From: Raphanus sativus | Lineage: Eukaryota > Streptophyta > Magnoliopsida > Brassicales > Brassicaceae | DNA length: 64,000 nucleotides | NCBI RefSeq assembly: GCF_000801105.2 | Contig: NW_026615356.1 | Location: forward strand, 1-64,000 | Direction: 5' to 3' | In this document: piece by piece, positions 22,568 to 32,374 of the stretch | Layout: the number at the start of each line of letters is the position of its first letter | How positions within the stretch are numbered: position 1 is the first letter of the stretch | Notes under the pieces: model-generated | Databases searched by the model: none | Told to the model about the DNA's origin: nothing | What the model saw: the letters and a program-made list of their open reading frames with translations, nothing else | Made by a program: the position numbers and the translations under genes

Positions 22568-23501
22568 TGATACAAGCCTAGGCTGACAAAGGCTGTATGA
22601 TCCAAGCAAGAGAGATGGAGCAGTTCTAGATCAAGAGGTGGTTCTATTGTTTGATCTAATCAACCAAGAGAAAACCGTGGACTAAGAACAATGTGGATTG
22701 AAGTGCACCACACGAGAGATGGAAGGCTCGTGATACAACACAAGGGAACCTTCAAGCCGTGGAGGTACTGGTCTCACAAGGCAAGGAGGCGGCTGCGAGT
22801 TCAGTTGAGAGCTCTAGGTTTTCTTTGAAAGAAAAGTTTTATAAAATATCAAGTGTAACCTTCTCAATGAGTTTTGCAAACAATATAAAGACTAAAGGAA
22901 CATGCTCCTTGTCGACACACAAAATGAAATAACTTGAAATAGAATATGGTTCAAATAAGGAAACAAAGAAGAAATGGTTTCTTCTTAGTCTTGGACCGAG
23001 ATGCTTCAAGGTGACTTGTAAGCTAGTTGTGGCCTCGTTAAAAACCTTCTCCTGGAAAACCTCGTGGGACAAAACCAAGAGTAAGGAAAAGAGCACACAC
23101 AAAGAGCTTGCCTAGTAGCTAGACTCTGTCCAAGAACCTTCTTAAGCAATGGGTTCTTCTATGGTGATGATCATCAAATGGTTGTGACTTTGGTCTGGTA
23201 TGAATGGCCAAAGATCTTCTCTGGATGCTTGAGGACTCTCCTTTGGCTCCTCCTCCTTCTCGGCATCTCCCTTAATGACTTCTTTAGTAATCTCCTCAGC
23301 TTGTTTAACCTGTCCAAGATCAGAAGCAAGTATCATGCTCTCATTAAAATTTATGTTGAAGTATCTTAGCTCTTTGTCTAGTGATAGCTCCCTTGAACAC
23401 GGTTGGTATGGACCACTTCTTGCTCAGTATCTGGTTTGGTAATGTTGCTGATCATGTCTTGAATGTCAGGTTCAGTAAGGTCAGGTTCAATGTCCTCATC
23501 A
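22568..23501 (-). repeat. 3' LTR of element I
   Basis: 934 bp. It differs from the other LTR by several substitutions and small indels, for example near 22915-22990. One extra C near 23409 breaks the reading frame that is open in the 5' LTR. Confidence 0.92.
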
Positions 23502-23515
23502 TTCCCTCCCCCTTC
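23502..23515 (-). other. Polypurine tract of element I
   Basis: The minus strand reads GAAGGGGGAGGGAA immediately before the LTR start TGATGAGG. Confidence 0.85.
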
Positions 23516-23768
23516 AAAAGGTTTTGACCTCAAAACTGGTTCATCTGCAAACAAGGAGACAAATCAGTAACATTGAAAGTGGATGATACATTTAGCTCAC
23601 CTGGCAGGTCAAGACGGTAGGCATTGTTGTTGATCCTTTCAAGGACTTGGAAAGGGCCAGTGCCTCTTGGCTTCAACTTGGAACTCCTCTGGTTTGGGAA
23701 CCTCTCTTGTCTCATGTGTAACCAACCCACTCTCCCTGGTTCAAAATATAACCTCTTTGCGACCCTTG
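23502..23768 (-). pseudogene. C-terminal integrase tail of element I pol
   Basis: After a frame break near 23770 the minus strand continues with a [18 protein letters not shown] segment, then [20 protein letters not shown] and the [11 protein letters not shown] motif. This is the GPF/Y module that follows the Gypsy integrase core. A second one-base break near 23552 must be crossed to read [18 protein letters not shown], which passes over the purine tract into the 3' LTR. No classical chromodomain is evident. Confidence 0.75.
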
Positions 23769-26700
23769 TTAGCTTGTCTTGCCATACTGCTCAGTTCGCT
23801 TCTCTAGGTTCTCCAGGGCTTTGTGGTGTAACTCCTTGACATAAGCAGCCTTAGCTTCACCAGTTAGACTAATGACTTCGGCTGGGGGTAGAGGGGTAAG
23901 ATCAAGAGGTGTCTTTGGGTTGAACCCGTAAGCAACTTCAAATGGTGACATCTTTGTAGCTGAGTGCTGCGCCCGGTTGTAAGCAAACTCTATGAATGGT
24001 ATACAATCAACCCAATTCTTCATGTTCTTCCCAATAGTGGCTCTAAGCAAGGTGGAGAGAGTTCTGTTAACAACTTCTGTCTGCCCATCAGTTTGGGGAT
24101 GACAAGTAGTTGAGTAGAGTAGCTTTGTTCCAAGCTTTTTCCATAGTGTCTTCCAGAAGTGGCTGAGGAACATGGTGTCTCTATCTGATACAATGGTTCT
24201 TGGAATCCCATGTAAGCGAACCACTTCTCTGAAGAACAAGTCAGCTGTCTTGGATGCATCATTCACCTTGGCACAAGGTATGAAGTGTGCCATCTTGGAG
24301 AACCTATCCACCACAACAAAGATTGAATCTTTGTGTTGAATCACGGGTAATCCTAGTACAAAATCCATGGATATGTCCACCCAAGGGGCTGTGGGGATGG
24401 GCAGTGGCATGTAAAGACCATGGGGTTGTACTCTTGACTTAGCTTTCTTGCATACCACACATCTTGCACAATGAGCCTCTACTGTCTTCTTTAGGTGCGG
24501 CCAATAAAAATGCTCTCTGACCACAGCAAGTGTCTTGTCTACTCCAAAATGTCCCATGAGACCTCCTCCGTGAGCTTCCCTAGTGATCAGGTCTCTCAAA
24601 GAACACTGAGGGATACATAATCTCTTGCCCTTAAACAAGAACCCCTCATGCAAGTAGAACTTCCCAGGAGGTCCTTTAGTGCAGCTGGTGTAGGTGTCAG
24701 CAAGATCCGGATCCTCCCCATATAGTTCCTTGATGAACTCAAATCCTAGAACCTTAGCTTCCATTGTGGCAATCAAGGCATGTCTCCTGGAGAGTGCATC
24801 AGCTACAATGTTCTCTTTACCCTTCTTGTACTTGATGATGTATGGAAAGGTCTCTATAAACTCCAGCCACCTAGCATGTCTTCTCTTGAGATTAGTTTGT
24901 CCTCTTAGATGTTTAAGGGTCTCATGATCAGTGTGCACCACAAATTCCTTGGATAAGAGATAGTGCTGCCATGTCTCCAAAGTTCTCACCAAGGCATATA
25001 GCTCCTTGTCATAGGTAGGGTAGTTAAGAGCAGCTCCACTGAGTTTCTCACTGAAGAAAGCCACTGGTTTGCCTCCTTGAAGTAGTACTGCCGCAATCCC
25101 AATTCCTGAGGCATCACACTCTATTTCAAATGTCTTATTGAAGTCTGGTAAAGCCAGCACTGGTGCATGAGTTAGCCGGTATTTGAGGGCCTGAAAAGCC
25201 TCTTCTTGAGCTTTCTCCCACATGAATCCAACACTCTTCTTGACAATGGCAGTGAGAGGTGCTGCTATGCTACTGAAATCCTGAACAAACCGCCTGTAGA
25301 AACTGACTAGCCCATGAAAGCTTCTGACTTGACTGATGCTTGTGGGTACTGGCCATTCTTGGATTGCTTTAACCTTCTCTTCATCAACATGTAACCCCTG
25401 TGAACTCATAACAAAACCTAGGAAGACAAGTTTATCAGTGCAGAATGTGCACTTCTTGAGGTTTGCATAGACTCCTTCTTTACGAAGTGTTTCTAATACT
25501 TGCTCAAGATGTGACCCATGATCAAGTAAGTTTGTACTATAAATTAAAATATCATCAAAATATACCACAACAAACTTACTGATGTAGGGTCTAAGGATGT
25601 GGTTCATAAGCCTCATGAAAGTACTAGGAGCATTGGTGAGTCCAAATGGCATCACCAGCCACTCATAGAGACCTTGCTTTGTTTTAAAAGCTGTCTTCCA
25701 CTCATCACCTTCTTTCATCCTTACCTGATGGTACCCACTCTTAAGATCAATCTTGGAGAAGATGGTGGCTCCACTTAGCTCATCTAGCATGTCATCAAGC
25801 CGGGGAATGGGGTGTCTGTACTTGATGGTGATGTTGTTGATTGCACGGCAGTCTACACACATCCTCCAAGTTCCATCCTTCTTTGGTACTAGTAAGACAG
25901 GAACCGCACAAGGACTTAGGCTCTCCCTCACGTACCCCTTGTCCAATAGGTCCTGAACTTGTCTTTCCAACTCCTTGGCCTCCTCGGGGTTTACTCTATA
26001 AGCTGGTTTGTTTGGCAAAGCAGCTCCTGGTATGAAATCTATCTGATGCTCAATGCCCCTTAGTGGTGGTAAGCCGTGTGGAATCTCTTCTGGAAACAAG
26101 TCTTTGAACTTGTCAAGAAGCTTAGTAATCTCTGGTGGATACTCCACTTCACCTGAACCTGCACTCAAAATCTCCTTAAAGATCATTAGTAGCATTGTGT
26201 GTTTGGTAGCAGTTGCCTTTCTTATATGGCTAGGCTGGATTAGGAAATTTGACTTAACAGATTTTTCCTTCTCCTTAACCATTTGCAAATGCAATTCATG
26301 AACTTGAGCAGGAGTGAGAGGAGCTAGACTAATCTTACGCTTGTTATGCATGAATGTATACATGTTTGATCTACCATCATGTCTTGTCTCTCTATCCCAT
26401 TGCCAAGGTCGACCTAACAATACATGCCCAGCTTGCATAGGCACTACATCACAAACTACCTCATCTTGATACTTACCAATGCTAAAAGGGATAGTAACTT
26501 GCTCTTTGATCTGCAGCTCAACCTTATCATCTAACCATCTTAGCCTATATGGATGCGGATGCTGGACCTTGACTAAGCCAAGCTTATCAACCATGTAAGC
26601 ACTCGCGGCATTAGTACAAGACCCACCATCAATGATGAGGTTACATACCTTGCCTTTAATAGTGCATCTGCTATGGAAGATGTTTTCTCTTTGGATAGTC

Positions 26701-27215
26701 TCAGCGGGTTCTACTAGAACACTAAGCACACGCCTTATTATTAAGCTCTCTCCCACGTCTGGGTATTGCAATTCTCCATAGTCCGCTTGTAACTCAGGTG
26801 CATCCTCATCATGTGACTCATACCCATCATCAGTGAGCATCATCACTCTCTGGTTTGGACATTCTCTAGCCATATGTCCTCGGCCCTTACATTTGAAACA
26901 AGTGATGTCTCTGGCACGTTGAGGAGTAGTAGTCTTGGTTGGATCCGTCCTGGTGTCTTTGCTGGTATCCACAGATTGAGACTTGGAACGAGTATCTCCC
27001 TCAATCCCTTTCCCTTTGTCTACTGGCTTGTTGTAGTTGCTGTTGTTGTTGGAGTTCCAGTTGGATTGAGACCTGCCTCTGGTGCTCTTCTTCTTGATAT
27101 GTTGCTCGGCTTGTACTGCTAAGTGGAATAGGTCTTTGAGATCCCCATAAGCTTGTCTCTCAACCTTACTGCTCACTCTAAGCCATGATGGTTTCTTCAT
27201 CTTCATTAAGATCAA
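23769..27215 (-). CDS. Gypsy pol polyprotein of element I (end of gag, protease, RT, RNase H, integrase)
   Basis: An open frame of 1148 codons. In order: tail of gag; CCHC knuckle [15 protein letters not shown] (about 104-118); aspartic protease [12 protein letters not shown] (about 195); reverse transcriptase with [31 protein letters not shown] and YFDDILIYS (about 550); RNase H with [18 protein letters not shown] (about 695); integrase zinc finger with HFGVDKTL and [12 protein letters not shown] (about 885-925); and the DDE core with [21 protein letters not shown] and [12 protein letters not shown] before IN marks Gypsy. The first codons are an artefact of a frame break with gag near 27180. 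The enzymatic part looks uninterrupted, but the protein lacks its own start and its last segment. Confidence 0.9.
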   Translation of the reverse strand: MILMKMKKPSWLRVSSKVERQAYGDLKDLFHLAVQAEQHIKKKSTRGRSQSNWNSNNNSNYNKPVDKGKGIEGDTRSKSQSVDTSKDTRTDPTKTTTPQRARDITCFKCKGRGHMARECPNQRVMMLTDDGYESHDEDAPELQADYGELQYPDVGESLIIRRVLSVLVEPAETIQRENIFHSRCTIKGKVCNLIIDGGSCTNAASAYMVDKLGLVKVQHPHPYRLRWLDDKVELQIKEQVTIPFSIGKYQDEVVCDVVPMQAGHVLLGRPWQWDRETRHDGRSNMYTFMHNKRKISLAPLTPAQVHELHLQMVKEKEKSVKSNFLIQPSHIRKATATKHTMLLMIFKEILSAGSGEVEYPPEITKLLDKFKDLFPEEIPHGLPPLRGIEHQIDFIPGAALPNKPAYRVNPEEAKELERQVQDLLDKGYVRESLSPCAVPVLLVPKKDGTWRMCVDCRAINNITIKYRHPIPRLDDMLDELSGATIFSKIDLKSGYHQVRMKEGDEWKTAFKTKQGLYEWLVMPFGLTNAPSTFMRLMNHILRPYISKFVVVYFDDILIYSTNLLDHGSHLEQVLETLRKEGVYANLKKCTFCTDKLVFLGFVMSSQGLHVDEEKVKAIQEWPVPTSISQVRSFHGLVSFYRRFVQDFSSIAAPLTAIVKKSVGFMWEKAQEEAFQALKYRLTHAPVLALPDFNKTFEIECDASGIGIAAVLLQGGKPVAFFSEKLSGAALNYPTYDKELYALVRTLETWQHYLLSKEFVVHTDHETLKHLRGQTNLKRRHARWLEFIETFPYIIKYKKGKENIVADALSRRHALIATMEAKVLGFEFIKELYGEDPDLADTYTSCTKGPPGKFYLHEGFLFKGKRLCIPQCSLRDLITREAHGGGLMGHFGVDKTLAVVREHFYWPHLKKTVEAHCARCVVCKKAKSRVQPHGLYMPLPIPTAPWVDISMDFVLGLPVIQHKDSIFVVVDRFSKMAHFIPCAKVNDASKTADLFFREVVRLHGIPRTIVSDRDTMFLSHFWKTLWKKLGTKLLYSTTCHPQTDGQTEVVNRTLSTLLRATIGKNMKNWVDCIPFIEFAYNRAQHSATKMSPFEVAYGFNPKTPLDLTPLPPAEVISLTGEAKAAYVKELHHKALENLEKRTEQYGKTS

Positions 27216-28029
27216 GGCGATTTCTCAGCTTCTCAAACTCCTCATAGTAATCCTCAACTGACTTGCTCCCTTGCTTAAGTGTCCTGAACTTCTTGTGCAA
27301 GTCTCTGTGATAGTGTTGTGGCACAAACCTCAGCCTCATAGCATCTTTCATGTCTAACCAGGAGTCTAGTCGCCTCAAGTGCCCTCTCCTACGGTCGGTG
27401 CACAATCTATCCCACCAGGATAAGGCATTATCCGTGAGCTGAGCTACTGCCAAAGCAACTCTCTTGGGGCCAGGATGGTTGTAGTAAGCAAAGATGTGAT
27501 CCATCCTCTTTTCCCAATCAAGGTAAGCCTCAGGGTCAACCTTTCCCGCATACTGTGGTGGTGTCATCTTTAGAAGATCCGGTCCTTGGTTGTGGTGTTG
27601 TTGGCGATGTCCTCTCTGTTGAGGTGCATAGTCATCTTCCTCATAGCCTTGGTTGCGGATGGGTCTCCGTGGAGCTCTATGTGGAGGTAGGTAATCCTCT
27701 TTCTCCTCTGCCTCTTCTCTATAGTCATCTTGTTGAACTCTTGCCCTCGGATAAGGACCATGTTGTTGTCCAGTGTCTTCTTCATTCTGTTGGTTCCGAG
27801 TACTAGTCTCCGGATCATCATTGAAGTGTACTCCAGTACGCCTGTTGTTTGGAGCTTGGTACTGCTGGTTTCGGTTTGGAAACCTCTCAGCAGTTTGAGT
27901 AGCTTGAGCCGCGGGTCTCTGCTCAACTCTGGTTAGCCTATCTCCAAGGTCTTGGCGCATCTCCTTCATCTCTTCCCTCATGGCGTTGAAGGCTTGCATC
28001 ATAGTAGCCAACTCGGATGCTTCTCCCAT
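27178..28029 (-). CDS. Gag of element I
   Basis: ATG at 28029. 283 codons with a coiled-coil-like N-terminus ([19 protein letters not shown]), a Gln/Asn/Arg-rich middle, and a Gypsy gag domain with [34 protein letters not shown] and [15 protein letters not shown]. It stops at 27178 just after EDEETIMA. The next gag residues continue in the frame of 27215-23769 after what looks like a short deletion, since the usual ~20 residues between TIMA and [13 protein letters not shown] are shortened. The zinc knuckle therefore lies in the next frame. This is probably decay; programmed shifting cannot be judged from one copy. Confidence 0.85.
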   Translation of the reverse strand: MGEASELATMMQAFNAMREEMKEMRQDLGDRLTRVEQRPAAQATQTAERFPNRNQQYQAPNNRRTGVHFNDDPETSTRNQQNEEDTGQQHGPYPRARVQQDDYREEAEEKEDYLPPHRAPRRPIRNQGYEEDDYAPQQRGHRQQHHNQGPDLLKMTPPQYAGKVDPEAYLDWEKRMDHIFAYYNHPGPKRVALAVAQLTDNALSWWDRLCTDRRRGHLRRLDSWLDMKDAMRLRFVPQHYHRDLHKKFRTLKQGSKSVEDYYEEFEKLRNRLDLNEDEETIMA

Positions 28030-28441
28030 GGTTCCTGTAAGTTAATGATTAAACCTTAGTGCTGTTCAAGGAAAAGAAAGAAGTAAAGATGGGATTTGAT
28101 GCAAAAAAAGGAAAAACAAATCAAAGAAAGAAACAAAAGGAAAAATCGAATACACTATTATGACAAAGTCTACCCAAAAGGAAGTTTTAAATATGCAACT
28201 TGAAGAACACGTTTTGAAAATTTTTTTTTTGAAAAGATGATCTAGCTAATCAAATAACTCGATCTAATGATGCACTAACGAAGAACACACTTTTTATGGG
28301 TTTTCAAATATGAATATGCAACTCTAACTATATGAAAAGGGATCAAACGATTTACTTTTTTTTTTTGAATGAAAAGATGAACTAACACGATTTTAAAACA
28401 AGTAGAGAGGATAGATACAACCTGATGCTGAAGGAACTTCA
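28030..28441 (-). other. 5' untranslated region of element I
   Basis: About 410 bp between the gag start and the primer site. AT-rich with several poly-A/poly-T runs (for example around 28218-28229 and 28357-28367). I see no gene in it. Confidence 0.7.
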
Positions 28442-28453
28442 GCTCTGATACCA
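28442..28453 (-). other. Primer binding site of element I (tRNA-iMet type)
   Basis: The minus strand reads TGGTATCAGAGC, four bases from the LTR boundary at 28458. Confidence 0.85.
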
Positions 28454-28457
28454 GAAA

Positions 28458-29385
28458 TGATACAAGCCTAGGCTGACAAAGGCTGTATGATCCAAGCAAG
28501 AGAGATGGAGCCGTTCTAGATCAAGAGGTGGTTCTATTGTTTGATCTAATCAACCAAGAGAAACCGTGACTAAGAACAAGGTGGATTGAAGTGCACCACA
28601 CGAGAGATGGAAGGCTCGTGATACAACACAAGGGAACCTTCAAGCCGTGGAGGTACTGGTCTCACAAGGCAAGGAGGCGGCTGCGAGTTCAGTTGAGAGC
28701 TCTAGGTTTTATTTGAAAGAAAAGTTTTATAAAATATCAAGTGTAACTCTCCAAATGGTTTCGCCAAACAATATAAAGACTCAAGGAACAAACTCCTTGT
28801 TACGCAAAATAAATACTTAAAATAGACTAAGGTTCAAATAAGGAAAGAAAGAAGCAATGAGTCTTCTTTAGTCTTGGACCGAGATGCATATAGGTGATGT
28901 GTTAAGATAGCTGTGGCCTCGTTAAAAACCTTCCTCCGGGAAAACCTCGTGGGACAAAACCAAGAGCAAGGAAAAGAGCACACACAAAGAGCTTGCCTAG
29001 TAGCTAGACTATGTCCAAGATACCTTCTTAAACAATGGGTTGTTCTATGGTAATGATCATCAAATGGTTGTGACTTTGGTCTGGTATGAATGGCCAAAGA
29101 TCTTCTCTGGATGCTTGAGGACTCTCCTTCGGCTCCTCCTCCTTCTCGGCATCTCCCTTGATGACTTCTTTAGTAATCTCCTCAGCTTGTTTAACCTGTC
29201 CAAGATCAGAAGCAAGTATCATGCTCTCATTAAATTTATGTTGAAGTATCTTAGCTCTTTGTCTAGTGATAGCTCCCTTGAACACGGTTGGTATGGACAC
29301 TTCTTGCTCAGTATCTGGTTTAGTAATGTTGCTGATCATGTCTTGAATGTCAGGTTCAGTAAGGTCAGGTTCAATGTCCTCATCA
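28458..29385 (-). repeat. 5' LTR of element I, with a pol-tail reading frame
   Basis: 928-bp copy of 22568-23501. On the minus strand it is open from its first bases (DEDIEPDLTEPDIQDM...) to a stop at 29028, about 120 codons. In an intact element that frame would be the end of pol read into the 3' LTR. Confidence 0.9.
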
Positions 29386-29993
29386 AGTGGTTCCAAATAA
29401 AGCTTCTTACATATTGGTTCATCCTGGTTTAATAGGAGTCATGAAGATAATGGCATATGTCAGAACAAGCTAATCTGGAATCATCTGGATAGAAAGTGGG
29501 ATATCTTCTTACTCACAACTCCTATGAGATTTATTCAACTTCCTGGTTATTCTCCACTGATTAGTGGTTCCAAATAAAGCTTCTTAGATAGTGGTTCTTC
29601 CTTGTTTGATAAGAATCTTGAAGATAATGCCATATGTCCGAACAGGCTAATCTGGAATTATCTGGATAGAAGATGGGATATCTTCTTGCTCACAACACTT
29701 ATGAGATTTATTCAACTTCCTGGTTATTCTCCACTGATTATTGGTTCCAAATAAAGCTTCTTAGATCGTGGTTCATCCTGGTTTGATAAGAATCATGAAG
29801 ATATTGCCATATGTCTGAACAGGCTAATCTGGAATCATCTGGATAGAAAGTGGGATATCTTCTTACTCACAACTCCTATGAGATTTATTCAACTTCCTAG
29901 TTAATCTCCACTAATTAATGGTTCCAAATAAAGCTTCTTAGATCGTGTCCGAACAGGCTAATCTGGAATCATCTGGATAGAAAGTGGGATATC
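29386..29993 (-). repeat. 177-bp satellite in inverted orientation, 3-4 monomers
   Basis: Reverse complement of the satellite at 20770-22567, with TTATTCAACTTCCTGGTTAT recurring at about 29530, 29710 and 29890. The last monomer lacks about 45 bp near 29947 (TAGATCGTG joins GTCCGAACAGG). Element A is inserted at 29994. The last five bases, ATATC, would be its target site. Confidence 0.93.
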
Positions 29994-30071
29994 TGTTGAA
30001 ATGTGGTGAGAAGAGATGATGAGGTTTATAATATTGAAGAGGAGATGAGAAGAAATGGAACTTGTGAAAAG

Positions 30072-30107
30072 TTACCATGCAGTAAAAATAAAGTTACTGC
30101 ATGGTAA
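30072..30107 (+). repeat. Inverted repeat (hairpin) in the A 5' LTR
   Basis: 14-bp perfect arms, 8-base loop AAATAAAG. Also at 20282-20317 and 59893-59928. Confidence 0.85.
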
Positions 30108-30370
30108 AAGAGGTAAAAGGAGAGTGTGGAGGTAAATGGAGAAGTAAAAGAGACTTGGGATGAGAAAGAAGGTTAGCACAGTGTTGTGATCACTCCACTG
30201 TAGAGTGGCGCGCCTCACTTGACCGTTTATGGATAAGCTATGGCTGTATCCAGGCTGTAAAGTGAGCCAAGCATGTGATCACTCTCAACCAAGCATTTCA
30301 AACTAGTCCATTGACCTCACATGCTCCTAATAGTGTTTGATCTTTGCGCAAACCATTGTAATCTCTTCTC

Positions 30371-30380
30371 TTTATATATC
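30371..30380 (+). promoter_or_regulatory. TATA box of the A 5' LTR
   Basis: TTTATATATC, about 190 bp before the LTR end, followed by AATAAA at 30394-30399. Conserved at 60200-60209. Likely the promoter TATA and the polyadenylation signal of the LTR. Confidence 0.6.
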
Positions 30381-30560
30381 TTGTAATCTCATTAATAAAA
30401 ATCATACTTTGAGTCTCTTTCTCTCTAAGCCATGTTACTATTACATCTCTCTCTCTCGGGTTACTATTAAATCTGCAAACTCAAACTCTCTCAAATCTCT
30501 CTTAATCTCTTATGTTCTTAAACTAATCTCTCAATACACTTTCTATTCTCTAAAATCTCA

Positions 30561-30576
30561 TGGTATCAGAGCCAGG
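30561..30576 (+). other. Primer binding site of element A (tRNA-iMet type)
   Basis: TGGTATCAGAGCCAGG directly after the LTR. D is inserted 14 bases further on. Confidence 0.92.
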
Positions 30577-30590
30577 TTGGCTTTGGTATT

Positions 30591-32167
30591 TGTGGGAACC
30601 GAAATTCGCACTGTCGATTTTAGTTAAGTTTAAACGTAGGAAAACTAAGTTGACCTAGTTTTCCCCGAGGATCCCGGCTATCTGCTGGGCCACGCACGAC
30701 AAAGTTAATCACGAGTATAGTTTGGGAATAAATGCGTAAAATAAAGAGAGCAAAAGAAAGAATCTTATTTCCGAATTTGCGGAGAGCGTTCGTACAACAG
30801 GTCGAGATCTCGGCCGCAAGAGCTGTCGATCGTCGCTACTCTCAAAACCTAGATCTAACCTAGTTGAGTCGCAGCTCGCTAAAAAGGAAATAAAAGCCTA
30901 AGTTCTAAGTTGCTCTAGAGTGGTTTCTTTCTTCTGATTTCGGATCCCCCTTCCTCTGCTCCTAGCCTTGCTTATATACTCCCATATGACGGTCTATTCT
31001 TGATGGACTGAGTCTGCCGCGAGCTGGGCTTTTTCCATTTTCGTCGGCCTTCGTGTTTATCAGGAAAGTTGACATTTATCCTTTTGGAAAGTTGACATTT
31101 ATCCTTTCGGAAGTTTAACATTTATCTTGTTATGTGAAGATAATTGTAAACCGTCGCATCTATCTTTTAGAGAATCGTAAATGGGCCGTCCGATCGGGTT
31201 TGGTCCCTTTCGGGCCGTCTTCCGGACTTCCGTTGTTTTCTACGATTTCTTTGAAAGAATGCTCCTACTTGGATGTCGAGTCTTTCGGAAGATCTCCGAT
31301 TCATTGCTGAGGCGAATGGTGTTTTAAGATAACCATCACCGTTTTATACGAAGTCTTTATGTCCGTTGACGTCTTACGGGTTCTCCGAAGCCTTGGAGCA
31401 GGAAAAGGAGTTTTGTTTGGATCTCGGAGACTCGCAAAACACGGATTTCTGGCAATCCGGGGGCCTAGAACTTACGCACAAAGACTAGCCATCCGACGAC
31501 CCGAGCCAGCACGGGGATAGCCGCCCGGCGACCACGGCCGGCACGGGCGCTAGCCGCCAGTTGCTACGGCCATCACGGGGCTAGCCGCCCGGCGACCACG
31601 GCAAGCACGGGCGCTAGCCGCCGCCGGCCACGGCCAGCACGGGGGCTAGCCGCCCGGCGACCACGGACAGCACGAGCGCTAGCCGCCGGCGGCTACGGCC
31701 AGGACGGGGCTAGCCGTCCGGCGGCCACGGCCAGCACGGGCGCTAGCCGCCGGCGGCAACGGCCAGCACGGGGCTAGCCGCCTGGCAGGCACGGCCAGCA
31801 CGGGCGCTAACCGCCGGCGGCCACGGCCAGCACGGGGCTAGCCGCCCGGCGGCCACGGCCAGCACGGGTGCTAGCCGCCGCCGGCCACGGCCAGCATGGG
31901 GCTAGCCGCCCGGCGGCCACGGTCATGACCGGAGTCGGCTACTCGGTTCCTTCGTCTTGTGCGTGTTTTTACGTTTTAGTTTTCCGTAGGTTTTTCCTCG
32001 TGTAGAAAACGTTTCTAGCCGTTGATTTCGAGATGATTAATCTCTAACTTAATATTTTTCAAGGTTTCTCGATTACCAATTAGTCTCTCGAGGTTGCTCT
32101 AACATCTTTCATGTTTTTCCGAGACTTTCGGACATCGATTTCGTCTTGACTGATTTTGACCCCAACA
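30591..32167 (-). repeat. Complete (3') LTR of element D
   Basis: 1577 bp, TGTGGGAACC to CCCCAACA on the plus strand. It includes the GC-rich minisatellite (about 31497-31925). The complement GTTAGCCCCCCAGC at 32168-32181 corresponds to the purine tract. Confidence 0.88.
31497..31925. repeat. GC-rich 64-bp minisatellite in the D LTR
   Basis: Alternating 32-bp half units, each with GCTAGCCGCC, a CGGCGG run and CCACGGCCAGCACGGG. Less regular than the copies in B and C. GC and CpG content are far above the surroundings. Confidence 0.9.
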
Positions 32168-32287
32168 GTTAGCCCCCCAGCTAGCTAGGAGCCGTAGGGT
32201 TTGTAGGCCCTAGCTTGCGGTATGGTTCGTGAGGAAAGTATGGAGACGAAATCGTGTCGAAGGTCGGGGTGAATAGTCAAATCCTTG

Positions 32288-32298
32288 CCTATAAAGAC
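32288..32298 (+). promoter_or_regulatory. Putative TATA box of the D antisense gene
   Basis: GCCTATAAAGA about 80 bp before the ATG at 32375, on the strand opposite to the element's own transcription. A TTATAAGTA box lies at a similar place before the C antisense gene. Confidence 0.5.
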
Positions 32299-32374
32299 TT
32301 GTGAATTCTTTCTTGCAAATTTCTTAAGTTTAATTTCTCTCTTGCAAATTCTCTCTCTACTTTTTAGAAAAAGA

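Larger units (their letters stand above)
22568..29385 (-). mobile_element. Element I: Gypsy retrotransposon, CRM/CRB-like, within the satellite
   Basis: LTRs of 934 and 928 bp run TGATACAAGC to CTCATCA on the plus strand. The sense strand is minus, with primer site at 28442-28453 and purine tract at 23502-23515. Protease, RT, RNase H and integrase follow in Gypsy order. The protease region ([23 protein letters not shown]) and a pol tail that runs into the 3' LTR suggest the CRM lineage of centromeric retrotransposons. The flanks show no target site duplication (CATAAG on the left, AGTGG on the right), and the satellite on the two sides has opposite orientation. The coding region has a few frame breaks. 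Confidence 0.9.
29994..30560 (+). repeat. 5' LTR of element A
   Basis: 567 bp, TGTTGAAATG to AAAATCTCA. It holds the 14-bp inverted repeat (30072-30107), GGCGCGCC near 30207, a TTTATATATC box and AATAAA. The LTR at 59815 is 8 bp longer through a duplication of ATTAGCAC. Confidence 0.94.

Noticed and set aside
22568..22572. A target duplication for element I
   Set aside because: The 5-mers next to the two LTRs do not match and the satellite phase differs, so no TSD can be claimed.
27555..27936. Plus-strand frames opposite gag-pol of I (also 24694-24927, 26053-26301, 26874-27122)
   Set aside because: Shadows of the minus-strand gag-pol, without own motifs.
30561..30576. tRNA gene fragment
   Set aside because: TGGTATCAGAGC is only complementary to the 3' end of initiator tRNA and lies at LTR ends. 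No tRNA fold surrounds it.
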